Assembly: GCA_002869885.2 (NCBI GenBank)
Contig: NEWR02000009.1
Location: 108,550 to 172,549 of the forward strand
Origin: Nitrospira sp. CG24C
GTDB lineage: Bacteria > Nitrospirota > Nitrospiria > Nitrospirales > Nitrospiraceae
Direction of reading: 5' to 3'
DNA: 64,000 bases
Part shown: piece by piece, positions 1-7,067 of the stretch
Position numbering within the stretch: the first letter of the stretch is position 1
Layout of the letters: each line of letters opens with the position of its first letter
The notes under the pieces: generated by a model
What the model was told of the DNA's origin: nothing
Seen by the model: only the letters and a program-made list of their open reading frames with translations
The model's database searches: none
Position numbers and translations under genes: made by a program

Positions 1-2
1 CA

Positions 3-800
3 CACGTCCCGACGACGGCGGCCTGCGAGACGTGCCACCGGTCGACGACGACGTTTGTGGGGACCGCATTCAACCACACGGGGATCACGACGGGCTGCGC
101 GACGTGCCATAACGGAACGACGGCGCGGGGCAAGGCGGCCTCGCACGTGCCAACGACGCAAGCGTGCGAGACGTGCCACCGGTCGACCACCACATTCCTG
201 GGGACCGCGTTCAACCACACAGGGATCACGACGGGCTGCGCGACGTGCCATAACGGGACGACGGCGCGAGGCAAGGCGGCCTCGCACGTGCCGACGACGC
301 AGTCGTGCGAGACGTGCCACCGATCGACGACGACATTTACGGGCGCCGTGTTCAACCACACGGGAATTGTGAGCGGGTGCGCGACGTGCCATAACGGCTC
401 GACGGCGCGGGGCAAGGCGGCCTCGCACGTGCCGACGACGCAAGCGTGCGAGACGTGCCACCGATCGACGACGACATTTACGGGGGCGCTGTTCAGCCAT
501 ACGGGGATCACGACGGGATGCGCGACCTGCCATAACGGGACGACGGCGTTGGGCAAACCGGCGAACCACATCCCGGGTACCACGGCTTGCGAGACCTGTC
601 ATAGGTCCACAACGGCCTTTTCAGGATCGAGATACCACAGTTCGGTGGTGGCGACGCCAGGGCAATGCAACACCTGTCATGAGCGTGGCACGAACTGGTT
701 AGGGGTGCAGGGTAAGAGACCGTCAGACCATACCGGTAGAGAAGCAGCGCCAAACTCTTGTGATAACTCAGGCTGTCATAGGGTCAGCGGAAGTTTTTAA
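3..800 (+). CDS. Tandem-repeat multiheme c-type cytochrome (5' partial)
   Basis: The frame is open from the first bases of the window, so the start and any signal peptide lie upstream. The visible part is built from a 47-residue (141-bp) unit starting near 60, 201, 342 and 483. Each unit holds two heme motifs, CATCH and CETCH, plus a conserved FNHTG that may supply distal histidines. Ten CxxCH motifs are visible; the C-terminal end carries an irregular CDNSGCH (CX4CH), which may or may not bind heme. Such proteins are periplasmic or outer-surface electron carriers whose hemes are attached by the Ccm system, and a ccmI gene lies 2.5 kb downstream. The repeats are nearly identical at DNA level, so copy number may vary or be mis-assembled. 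The family is clear; the partner is unknown. Confidence 0.85.
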   Translation, partial: HVPTTAACETCHRSTTTFVGTAFNHTGITTGCATCHNGTTARGKAASHVPTTQACETCHRSTTTFLGTAFNHTGITTGCATCHNGTTARGKAASHVPTTQSCETCHRSTTTFTGAVFNHTGIVSGCATCHNGSTARGKAASHVPTTQACETCHRSTTTFTGALFSHTGITTGCATCHNGTTALGKPANHIPGTTACETCHRSTTAFSGSRYHSSVVATPGQCNTCHERGTNWLGVQGKRPSDHTGREAAPNSCDNSGCHRVSGSF

Positions 801-970
801 CGAAGCCATCAATTTGGTGACGTTGCTCGATAGATCAAGTTAGCAGGGGGGAGTACCAGGCACTTATAGTTGCTCTACAGCGATTGCAAACGCCATCGTA
901 GTTAGCTCTTGCCGATGGACTCCGAATTAGCCTCGAGTTGAGCAAACTTCCCATCTATTAGAGGTTTTCA

Positions 971-3271
971 TTGACGGGAGTCGATACAAGAAAATTACGC
1001 CTTGCGGCGTGGGCAATCATTCTGTGCGGATTCTTTTCCCTCAGTGCCCTTGTCGCACCGGCTCCGGTTGCTGCGCAAGTGCTTGACCACATCGAGATTG
1101 TCGAGACTCCGACAGCGGCGGAGATTCATATTGTGTTCAATGCGCGGGCGCTATATCTACGGCACACTCCCTCCCTGCAGGGCGATCTCATTCGTGTGTT
1201 TCTCGACTTCCCCGATCTGGATCGCTCCTTCCGATTTGCACGTGAATTGGCTTCGTCGCCTCCCAGCGACTTGGTCCCAAAATTCACCGTGACCTTTCCC
1301 GACCAAGGGACAAACGGCCTCTCGATTCGATTTGCCAAGCCGGTGCAATTTCGCGTGAGCCAGCGGGACATCAGAAGCAGCAGCCGGATTGTGATTTCCG
1401 TCAAGTTAGAGAGGCCGGCGCTCCTCCCACCGCTCCCGCAAGGGGTCGAAGCTCCACCGGCGACACCTCCGGACGCGAGGGAACCAAAGTTGGCATTTGA
1501 GATTCCGCCGTTCAGTCCCGGGATGAATGCCGAAACCTATGCCGAAGATTTGATGAAGCTAGGCCGTAAGGGGCTGAACGTCGGAGAGAACGAGAAGGCA
1601 CTGCAGATATTCAACGCACTCCTCAATCTCCCGCCAAATAAGCAATCACAGGCAGCTCAGGAGTGGGTTGGAGTGGCCAGGCAACAAAGCAGAGAATATG
1701 AGAAAGCCAAAACGGAATATGAACTCTACCTCAAACTCTACCCCGAGGGAGAAGATGCGGTGAGAGTGCGACAGCGGGTAGCATCGTTGCAGGAGCCCAT
1801 CAATCAGCGGGCACAAACCAAAACAGCCAGACCGGCCAAGAAGATAGACGAAATGCGGTTCTACGGGAGCGTGTACTCGTATTACTATGGAGGGTATTCC
1901 CAGACGGAAACGACGGACAAAGTGGCGAATACCACCACGAATAGGGACAGCCAAGACCAGTCCTTGTCGCAGACGGCGTTCGATGTCACGGGGCGATACA
2001 GAAAAGACGAGTATGACAACAAGCTCGTCATGCGTGGTACGCAGTCGTACGATCTATTGGCCACCTCCGATACGAGACGCAACATCAGCCGTCTCAGAGC
2101 CCTCTACTATGAACACTCGAGTCAAGATTCGTATTTCATCCGGGTCGGCCGACAACCCGGGAACACCGGCGGCGTGTTGGATTTCCGGTTCGACGGAGCC
2201 TGGGTGCGGTATGTCGCCGTACCGCAATTTTTTAATGTGAACCTCATCGCAGGTCAGCCTCGGCAATTCAGCTTGACGTCCAACTTCGTGCCCGACGATC
2301 CCCGAAACTTCCGGGCCGACTTGAAACGCTACTTTTACGGGGTAAACGTAGACATCGGTCCGATCGGACAGACCTGGAACAGTAATCTGTACTTCATCAA
2401 CCAGATGGTCAATGGCGTGGTGGACCGACGGGCTGTGGGGACAGAATTACGGTATGCGGCTAACGGGAAGAACGCCTTCAGCCTGATCGACTACGACGTA
2501 TCGTACAATGTCCTCAACGTGGCGATGCTCAATGGAACCTGGGTGACAGAAGGGACCACCTACACCCTACTGGTCGACCATCGTAGAACGCCCTATCTGC
2601 AAACTACGAACGCGCTCTTCGGGACCCCGAATGCCACGCTTCAAACCATCAATTCAACAAATGAAAGTCTCTTGCGCGAGCAGGCTAAGGCCGTGACCGC
2701 GACCAGCGATCTGTTCCTCGTCGGTGTGCTCCATGGTGTCAGCAAGGATTGGCAGCTTGGCGGAGATTTTCGGTACAACAAGATTTCTGGAACGGGTCAA
2801 ACGAACTGTTTGATCATTCTGCCGGGCACGACCACGCTCTTTATCAATCCGAATGCCCAAACCGACGCCGCTTGTTCCCTGCAAGCTCAGCCAGGGAGTG
2901 GCAGCATCCTCACCTATTCGGCTCAAGTAATCGGGACGAAGTTTCCGTTTGAGAATACGACTTTTGTGGCGAATGCCAGCTATATTACGAGTCCAGCCTA
3001 CCGAGCGCAATCGCTCACGATCAATTCATTGGCTCGCTTCGGACCACAATTACAGATCGACGGATTCGTTCTGCTCTATCACCAGAAGGATAGTTTTAAC
3101 GTAGACTTGTATCGCGCGACTCCGACGATCCGCATGAATTACCGTTTCTTCGACGACTGGACCTTCGAGGCTTCAGGCGGGTATGAGAAAACGCTGACGA
3201 ATAGCCCGCAACAAAAGGACTCGACGGCGCGACAATTCTTTTTCTTCGGTCTCCGGCGGGACTTCTCTTAG
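971..3271 (+). CDS. Outer-membrane beta-barrel protein with periplasmic TPR-like region
   Basis: A TTG start at 971 follows GAGG at 961-964. Residues ~10-35 form a signal peptide ending near APVAAQ. Residues ~36-150 resemble an AMIN-like beta domain, and residues ~185-280 are helical and TPR-like (YEKAKTEYELYLKLYPEG). From ~residue 295 to the end the chain has alternating, aromatic-rich strands with a terminal run FFFFGLRRDFS, typical of outer-membrane barrels. Length 766 residues. It sits 170 bp after the multiheme cytochrome and 54 bp before ccmI on the same strand, so it could be the porin side of a cytochrome conduit; that is inference from position. An alternative is a generic surface or export barrel. 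The gap 801-970 shows no gene. Confidence 0.7.
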   Translation: MTGVDTRKLRLAAWAIILCGFFSLSALVAPAPVAAQVLDHIEIVETPTAAEIHIVFNARALYLRHTPSLQGDLIRVFLDFPDLDRSFRFARELASSPPSDLVPKFTVTFPDQGTNGLSIRFAKPVQFRVSQRDIRSSSRIVISVKLERPALLPPLPQGVEAPPATPPDAREPKLAFEIPPFSPGMNAETYAEDLMKLGRKGLNVGENEKALQIFNALLNLPPNKQSQAAQEWVGVARQQSREYEKAKTEYELYLKLYPEGEDAVRVRQRVASLQEPINQRAQTKTARPAKKIDEMRFYGSVYSYYYGGYSQTETTDKVANTTTNRDSQDQSLSQTAFDVTGRYRKDEYDNKLVMRGTQSYDLLATSDTRRNISRLRALYYEHSSQDSYFIRVGRQPGNTGGVLDFRFDGAWVRYVAVPQFFNVNLIAGQPRQFSLTSNFVPDDPRNFRADLKRYFYGVNVDIGPIGQTWNSNLYFINQMVNGVVDRRAVGTELRYAANGKNAFSLIDYDVSYNVLNVAMLNGTWVTEGTTYTLLVDHRRTPYLQTTNALFGTPNATLQTINSTNESLLREQAKAVTATSDLFLVGVLHGVSKDWQLGGDFRYNKISGTGQTNCLIILPGTTTLFINPNAQTDAACSLQAQPGSGSILTYSAQVIGTKFPFENTTFVANASYITSPAYRAQSLTINSLARFGPQLQIDGFVLLYHQKDSFNVDLYRATPTIRMNYRFFDDWTFEASGGYEKTLTNSPQQKDSTARQFFFFGLRRDFS

Positions 3272-3325
3272 CATGCATATCTATGACGCTAGCGGCGCGC
3301 GACAAGCGAGCAAGGCGAGACGATC

Positions 3326-4603
3326 ATGACCCTCATATTTTGGTTTCTCGCTTGGGTCATGACGTTGCTTGTGCTGGGTCTGCTCCTGTGGCCGTTGCTC
3401 AAGCGCCAAGCGTCATCGAAAGAGGAAGAAGGAGAGAAGCCGCTTTCGGTCTATCGCCAGCAATTTGCCGAATTGGAACAAGACCATAAGAACGCCATGT
3501 TGACCGATGAGCAGTATCAGCAATCGAAACGAGAACTTGAACGACGGCTCCTCGATGAGACTGGGCCTGCCGAGGCCGCTTCTCCGTCGCGATTGTGGCC
3601 GGTGAACAGCCGAGCGGTCGGCGTGGCAGTAGCGGTCATCATTCCGATCGTCAGCGGATTACTATATTTGGAGTGGGGCAATCAGCAGGCGATTATACTT
3701 CCCACTGTATCCTCGCCAGCAGCACAAGGCAGGCCGGACTACACCCAAACAGCGTCCGAAGGGCTCGACGCGCTTTCCGAGCGGCTGAAAAAACGACTCG
3801 AGCAGAGTCCTGACGACGGAGTGGGGTGGGCTCTTCTCGCTCGTTCGTATGTAGAAATAGGACGGCATGCCGACGCGGCGCCGATCTATGAGAAGGCGAT
3901 GAAGTTGATCCCCGACGATCCTCAGATGCTCGTCGACTATGCCGATGTCCTCGGTATGCTGAATGGCCGAAAGCTGGCAGGCAAACCGGAGCAATTAATT
4001 CAGCAGGCGCTCAAGATCGATCCAAACCATGTCAAAGCGCTGATGCTGGCCGGGACCGTGGCGTTCGACCGCAAAGAGTTCGGACGGGCGGCGCAGTATT
4101 GGGAACGGGCCAGCGCCAACCTTCCGGCAAATGTGGAGACGGAGGTCCGACAGGATCTGCTATCGGGTATTGCCGAGGCCAAAGGGTTAGCCGGCGGGAA
4201 ACCGGTAATGGCCAAGGCGGTTGCTTTGGCGGTCCCTTCGACAAAGCCTGGTGGTCAGGCTGCCGCAATCAGCGGAACCGTGAGCCTGGCGTCCGGTCTC
4301 GCCGGGAAAGTCGCCTCAACGGACACGTTGTTCGTGTTCGCGCGCGAAATGAACGGCCCACCCATGCCGGTGTCGATCGTGCGGGCTACGAAACAGGATC
4401 TGCCATTTACGTTCCGACTCGATGACTCAACGAGCCCCATGCCGTCCAGAAAACTGTCCGATGTAGGCTCGGTGGTGATTGTGGCTCGCCTGTCGAAGTC
4501 CAGCCAGGCTATGCCACAAAGTGGAGACCTAGAGGGCATGAGTCAGCCGGTGAAACCTGGTGAAAGTAAAATCACCGTCGTCATCGATCGTGAAAGACCA
4601 TAG
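3326..4603 (+). CDS. ccmI: Cytochrome c biogenesis protein CcmI (CycH)
   Basis: CcmI is the membrane chaperone that presents apocytochrome c to the heme ligation complex CcmF/CcmH. The N-terminus has a membrane segment (residues ~3-24), then the typical charged segment containing YRQQFAELEQD and DEQYQQSKRELERRLLDE, a second membrane segment (~93-112), a TPR region (~145-265, with WALLARSYVEIGRHADAAP) and a C-terminal CycH-type beta domain (~305-425). The 425-residue length fits full-length CcmI. ATG at 3326 is preceded by AAGGCGAGACG. Its place directly after cytochrome and barrel genes fits a role in maturing the neighbouring multiheme proteins. No other ccm genes are visible here. Confidence 0.88.
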   Translation: MTLIFWFLAWVMTLLVLGLLLWPLLKRQASSKEEEGEKPLSVYRQQFAELEQDHKNAMLTDEQYQQSKRELERRLLDETGPAEAASPSRLWPVNSRAVGVAVAVIIPIVSGLLYLEWGNQQAIILPTVSSPAAQGRPDYTQTASEGLDALSERLKKRLEQSPDDGVGWALLARSYVEIGRHADAAPIYEKAMKLIPDDPQMLVDYADVLGMLNGRKLAGKPEQLIQQALKIDPNHVKALMLAGTVAFDRKEFGRAAQYWERASANLPANVETEVRQDLLSGIAEAKGLAGGKPVMAKAVALAVPSTKPGGQAAAISGTVSLASGLAGKVASTDTLFVFAREMNGPPMPVSIVRATKQDLPFTFRLDDSTSPMPSRKLSDVGSVVIVARLSKSSQAMPQSGDLEGMSQPVKPGESKITVVIDRERP

Positions 4604-4618
4604 GACGGAGCCGGTCGC

Positions 4619-5932
4619 ATGTCGCAATCATATCTCACCATGTTGCTCTACCTCCTGCCGGTGGTTTTCGCCCTGACGCTGTATTACCGCCGTCATCGGA
4701 AGCGGGATACCCACTATCGTGCCCGTTTGGCTGAGACGGTTGAGGCGAGTATCCCTGAGCCGCTCACCCTACACCCCGTCATCGATACCAACAAGTGCAT
4801 CGGCTCAACCGCTTGCATCAAGGCCTGTCCGGAACATGCGCTTGGGATCGTCAGGGGGAAGGCGACGCTCGTCCAACCAGATCACTGTATCGGTCACGGC
4901 GCCTGCCAGGCCGCTTGTCCTGTAGAAGCGATTCAGTTGGTGTTCGGGACGGAGAAGCGCGGCATCGATATCCCGCAAGTCAAACCGACTTTTGAAACTA
5001 ACGTCGCCGGCATCTACATTGCCGGCGAGTTGGGAGGGATGGGGTTGATTCGCAAGGGCGTCGATCAGGGGAAGCGAGCGATCGAGACGATTCGGAAAAA
5101 CAAGAGCAAAGGGGGCGAGTTGGATGTGGTAATTGTCGGCGCAGGGCCGGCCGGTATCTCCGCATCGCTGGCGGCGAAAGAGTCAGGATTGCGATTCGTG
5201 ACGGTCGAGCAGGAAGACTCACTCGGTGGCGCAATCTTCCACTACCCACGCCGAAAACTGGCCATGACGGCGCCGATGATATTGCCCATTGTCGGCAAGT
5301 TCAACAAGTACGAGATCAGTAAGGAAGAGTTGCTGGATTTTTGGGGCAAGATTACCCGTGAGAACAGTATCAAGATCAATTTCTCGGAGCGTATGGATGC
5401 GATCACGAAAACGGGAAACGGTTTCCTGGTGAAGACTTCGAAGAATAGCTACAAAACGAAGAACGTGCTCCTTGCCATTGGTCGGCGCGGCACGCCTCGC
5501 AAGCTTGGTGTGCTGGGAGAAGAGCAACCCAAGGTTGTCTATAGCCTGATCGACGCGGAACAATACCGCGACCAACATGTGCTGGTGGTGGGTGGCGGAG
5601 ACAGTGCGGCGGAAGCGGCCCTGTCGATTGCCGCAGAACGAGGCACCACGGTGACCATTTCCTGCCGCGGCGATGAAATTTTTACCCGCCCCAAAGACAA
5701 GAACCGGCAGCAGCTGAAACAGTGCGTCGAGCGCAAAACGCTCACGGTGTATGTGAATGCCACCGTAAAGGAGATCGGGCCCGATACGGTGACGCTGATG
5801 TACGAGGGTAAGGACATCACAATAAAGAACGACGCTGTGATCGTCTGCGCCGGCGGCACGCTCCCGACGGCCATGCTGAAAGAAATCGGCGTCATGGTCA
5901 CGACCTACTACGGTACGGCTGTGGCGAAATAA
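4619..5932 (+). CDS. Membrane-anchored 2x[4Fe-4S] ferredoxin / FAD-NAD(P) oxidoreductase
   Basis: An N-terminal membrane segment (residues ~5-22) precedes two ferredoxin motifs, CIGSTACIKACP and CIGHGACQAACP (~60-100). A thioredoxin-reductase-like flavoprotein follows, with a FAD-binding VVIVGAGPAGISASLAA near 170 and an NAD(P)-binding VLVVGGGDSAAEAAL near 325. No CxxC redox pair of true thioredoxin reductase is seen in the flavin part. The protein probably passes electrons between NAD(P)H, FAD and the iron-sulfur clusters at the cytoplasmic membrane. It starts 15 bp after ccmI with GGAG upstream and is likely in the same transcript. Related fusions occur in many anaerobes and nitrifiers; substrate and partner are not known from the sequence. 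Confidence 0.8.
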   Translation: MSQSYLTMLLYLLPVVFALTLYYRRHRKRDTHYRARLAETVEASIPEPLTLHPVIDTNKCIGSTACIKACPEHALGIVRGKATLVQPDHCIGHGACQAACPVEAIQLVFGTEKRGIDIPQVKPTFETNVAGIYIAGELGGMGLIRKGVDQGKRAIETIRKNKSKGGELDVVIVGAGPAGISASLAAKESGLRFVTVEQEDSLGGAIFHYPRRKLAMTAPMILPIVGKFNKYEISKEELLDFWGKITRENSIKINFSERMDAITKTGNGFLVKTSKNSYKTKNVLLAIGRRGTPRKLGVLGEEQPKVVYSLIDAEQYRDQHVLVVGGGDSAAEAALSIAAERGTTVTISCRGDEIFTRPKDKNRQQLKQCVERKTLTVYVNATVKEIGPDTVTLMYEGKDITIKNDAVIVCAGGTLPTAMLKEIGVMVTTYYGTAVAK

Positions 5933-5950
5933 ATTTTTCAGGAGGTACAT

Positions 5951-6577
5951 ATGTGGAGCTGGATCATAGTCGCCGGCATGATGATCTTGTCGATGAACGC
6001 TTGTGGGAATTCACGGCCTCTCCCTACAGCGGAAGACAAGTCGACTCACGTTGTCTTGCAGGCAGCCGGGTCGAATTCCTCTATTCAACGGCTGCGCATG
6101 CAGGCCGAGCGGGGAAATGTTGAAGCGCAGTTTGCGTTAGCCCAGGCCTACGATCGAGGTCGAGATGTTCCGAAAGACAAGACCGAGGCGGTCCGATGGT
6201 ATCGACTTGCGGCCACGCAAGGGGATGCGTTTGCTCAAAATGCTCTTGGCGATAATTACTGGGAGGGTACGGGCGTGCCGAAGGATGATACGCAAGCCGC
6301 GCGGTGGTGGCGGCTTGCGGCAGCCCAGGGGTTTGCCCCTGCCCAACATAGTTTAGGAAAGATACTCTCGGGAGGCGGTCAAGGCGTACGAACCGACAAA
6401 ACCCAAGCGTATATGTGGCTGGCGCTGTCTGCCGCCCAGGGTGACGAAGAGGCCAGCCGACAGGGTAACCTCCTCTCCAAGCAATTGAAGCCCGCCGAAG
6501 TGACGAACGCAAAGAAACTGGTCCAACAGTGGAAGCCCACGAGAGCCAGAGTTACGATCAACAGAATTGCGCAGTAA
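5951..6577 (+). CDS. Sel1-repeat secreted protein, probable lipoprotein
   Basis: A strong AGGAGGT at 5940-5946 precedes ATG 5951, 18 bp after the flavoprotein. The N-terminus MWSWIIVAGMMILSMNAC is a signal sequence ending in a possible but non-canonical lipobox (Cys18). Residues ~45-160 contain three to four Sel1 (TPR-like) repeats, with motifs such as AQFALAQAYDRGRDVPKD and AQNALGDNYWEGTGVPKD. Sel1 proteins act as scaffolds for protein complexes; no catalytic motif is visible. It closes the co-directional run that begins with the cytochrome. Confidence 0.82.
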   Translation: MWSWIIVAGMMILSMNACGNSRPLPTAEDKSTHVVLQAAGSNSSIQRLRMQAERGNVEAQFALAQAYDRGRDVPKDKTEAVRWYRLAATQGDAFAQNALGDNYWEGTGVPKDDTQAARWWRLAAAQGFAPAQHSLGKILSGGGQGVRTDKTQAYMWLALSAAQGDEEASRQGNLLSKQLKPAEVTNAKKLVQQWKPTRARVTINRIAQ

Positions 6578-7067
6578 CGTCTAGCGCAGGATAGCTGACC
6601 AAGACTAGCGGGACGAGCGAGACGCGAGGGTTCGAGGTTTTCGGAATGCCGAATCTCGAACGTCATACGTTGGCTCCTGCCTGACATGATGTTCCTGCCC
6701 ATCTCGCTCGTCATGCACCGCTTGTGCCACAGCATACGCTTCCTTCTCCTTTCTCCACCGAAAGATTCTCCCGACCCACCTCATCGAAAACCATCGCAAT
6801 ATTCTCCTGAGAGAGGGCGACCCCCTCTTAGGTAGTGAGTAGTCTTTCCCCTGCCAAATTGGGTGAACTTTCATGCGAGAAGTCGTAGTCGCTCGACTGC
6901 TGCATGAAGTCGCAGGCGCTTATACCTGTGGATGCATGCTCAGTGAATAGTGGTTATCGCGCAGTCAATTAATCGAACTGTCAATGAGTGAATGAACAAT
7001 AACCGTGGCGAGATGGAATGTCTTTGGTGTGCTTGGCAAGCATTCGTCATTAATACAGGAGGGAGTT
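6578..7067. other. Intergenic region with interspersed repeat (family D)
   Basis: At 6603-6650 a sequence containing GCGGGACGAGCGAGACG and CGAGGGTTCGAG matches, in reverse orientation, the repeat at 35820-35876. The rest holds a weak minus-strand ORF (6605-6874, listed separately) and the leader of the multicopper oxidase. No convincing promoter was picked out. Confidence 0.5.
6605..6874 (-). CDS. Doubtful small basic protein
   Basis: An 89-residue ORF from ATG 6874 begins MKVHPIWQGKDYSLPKRG and is rich in Arg, Lys and Trp. Its last ~15 codons run through the interspersed repeat of family D, and no clear ribosome binding site precedes the start. No domain is recognised. It may be chance or a remnant whose 3' end was replaced by the repeat. 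Kept only because the next genes on both sides leave it free space. Confidence 0.2.
   Translation of the reverse strand: MKVHPIWQGKDYSLPKRGSPSLRRILRWFSMRWVGRIFRWRKEKEAYAVAQAVHDERDGQEHHVRQEPTYDVRDSAFRKPRTLASRSSR

Noticed and set aside
55-372. 105-residue Arg-rich ORF in the cytochrome repeats
   Set aside because: It is a frame-shifted shadow of the CxxCH repeat gene; low-complexity RRARRA sequence.
3-623. Regular 141-bp repeats as a CRISPR or satellite array
   Set aside because: The repeats are coding, keep frame and encode heme motifs; there are no unique spacers.
5219-5950. 243-residue minus ORF
   Set aside because: It lies wholly antisense to the ferredoxin-flavoprotein, whose motifs are intact.
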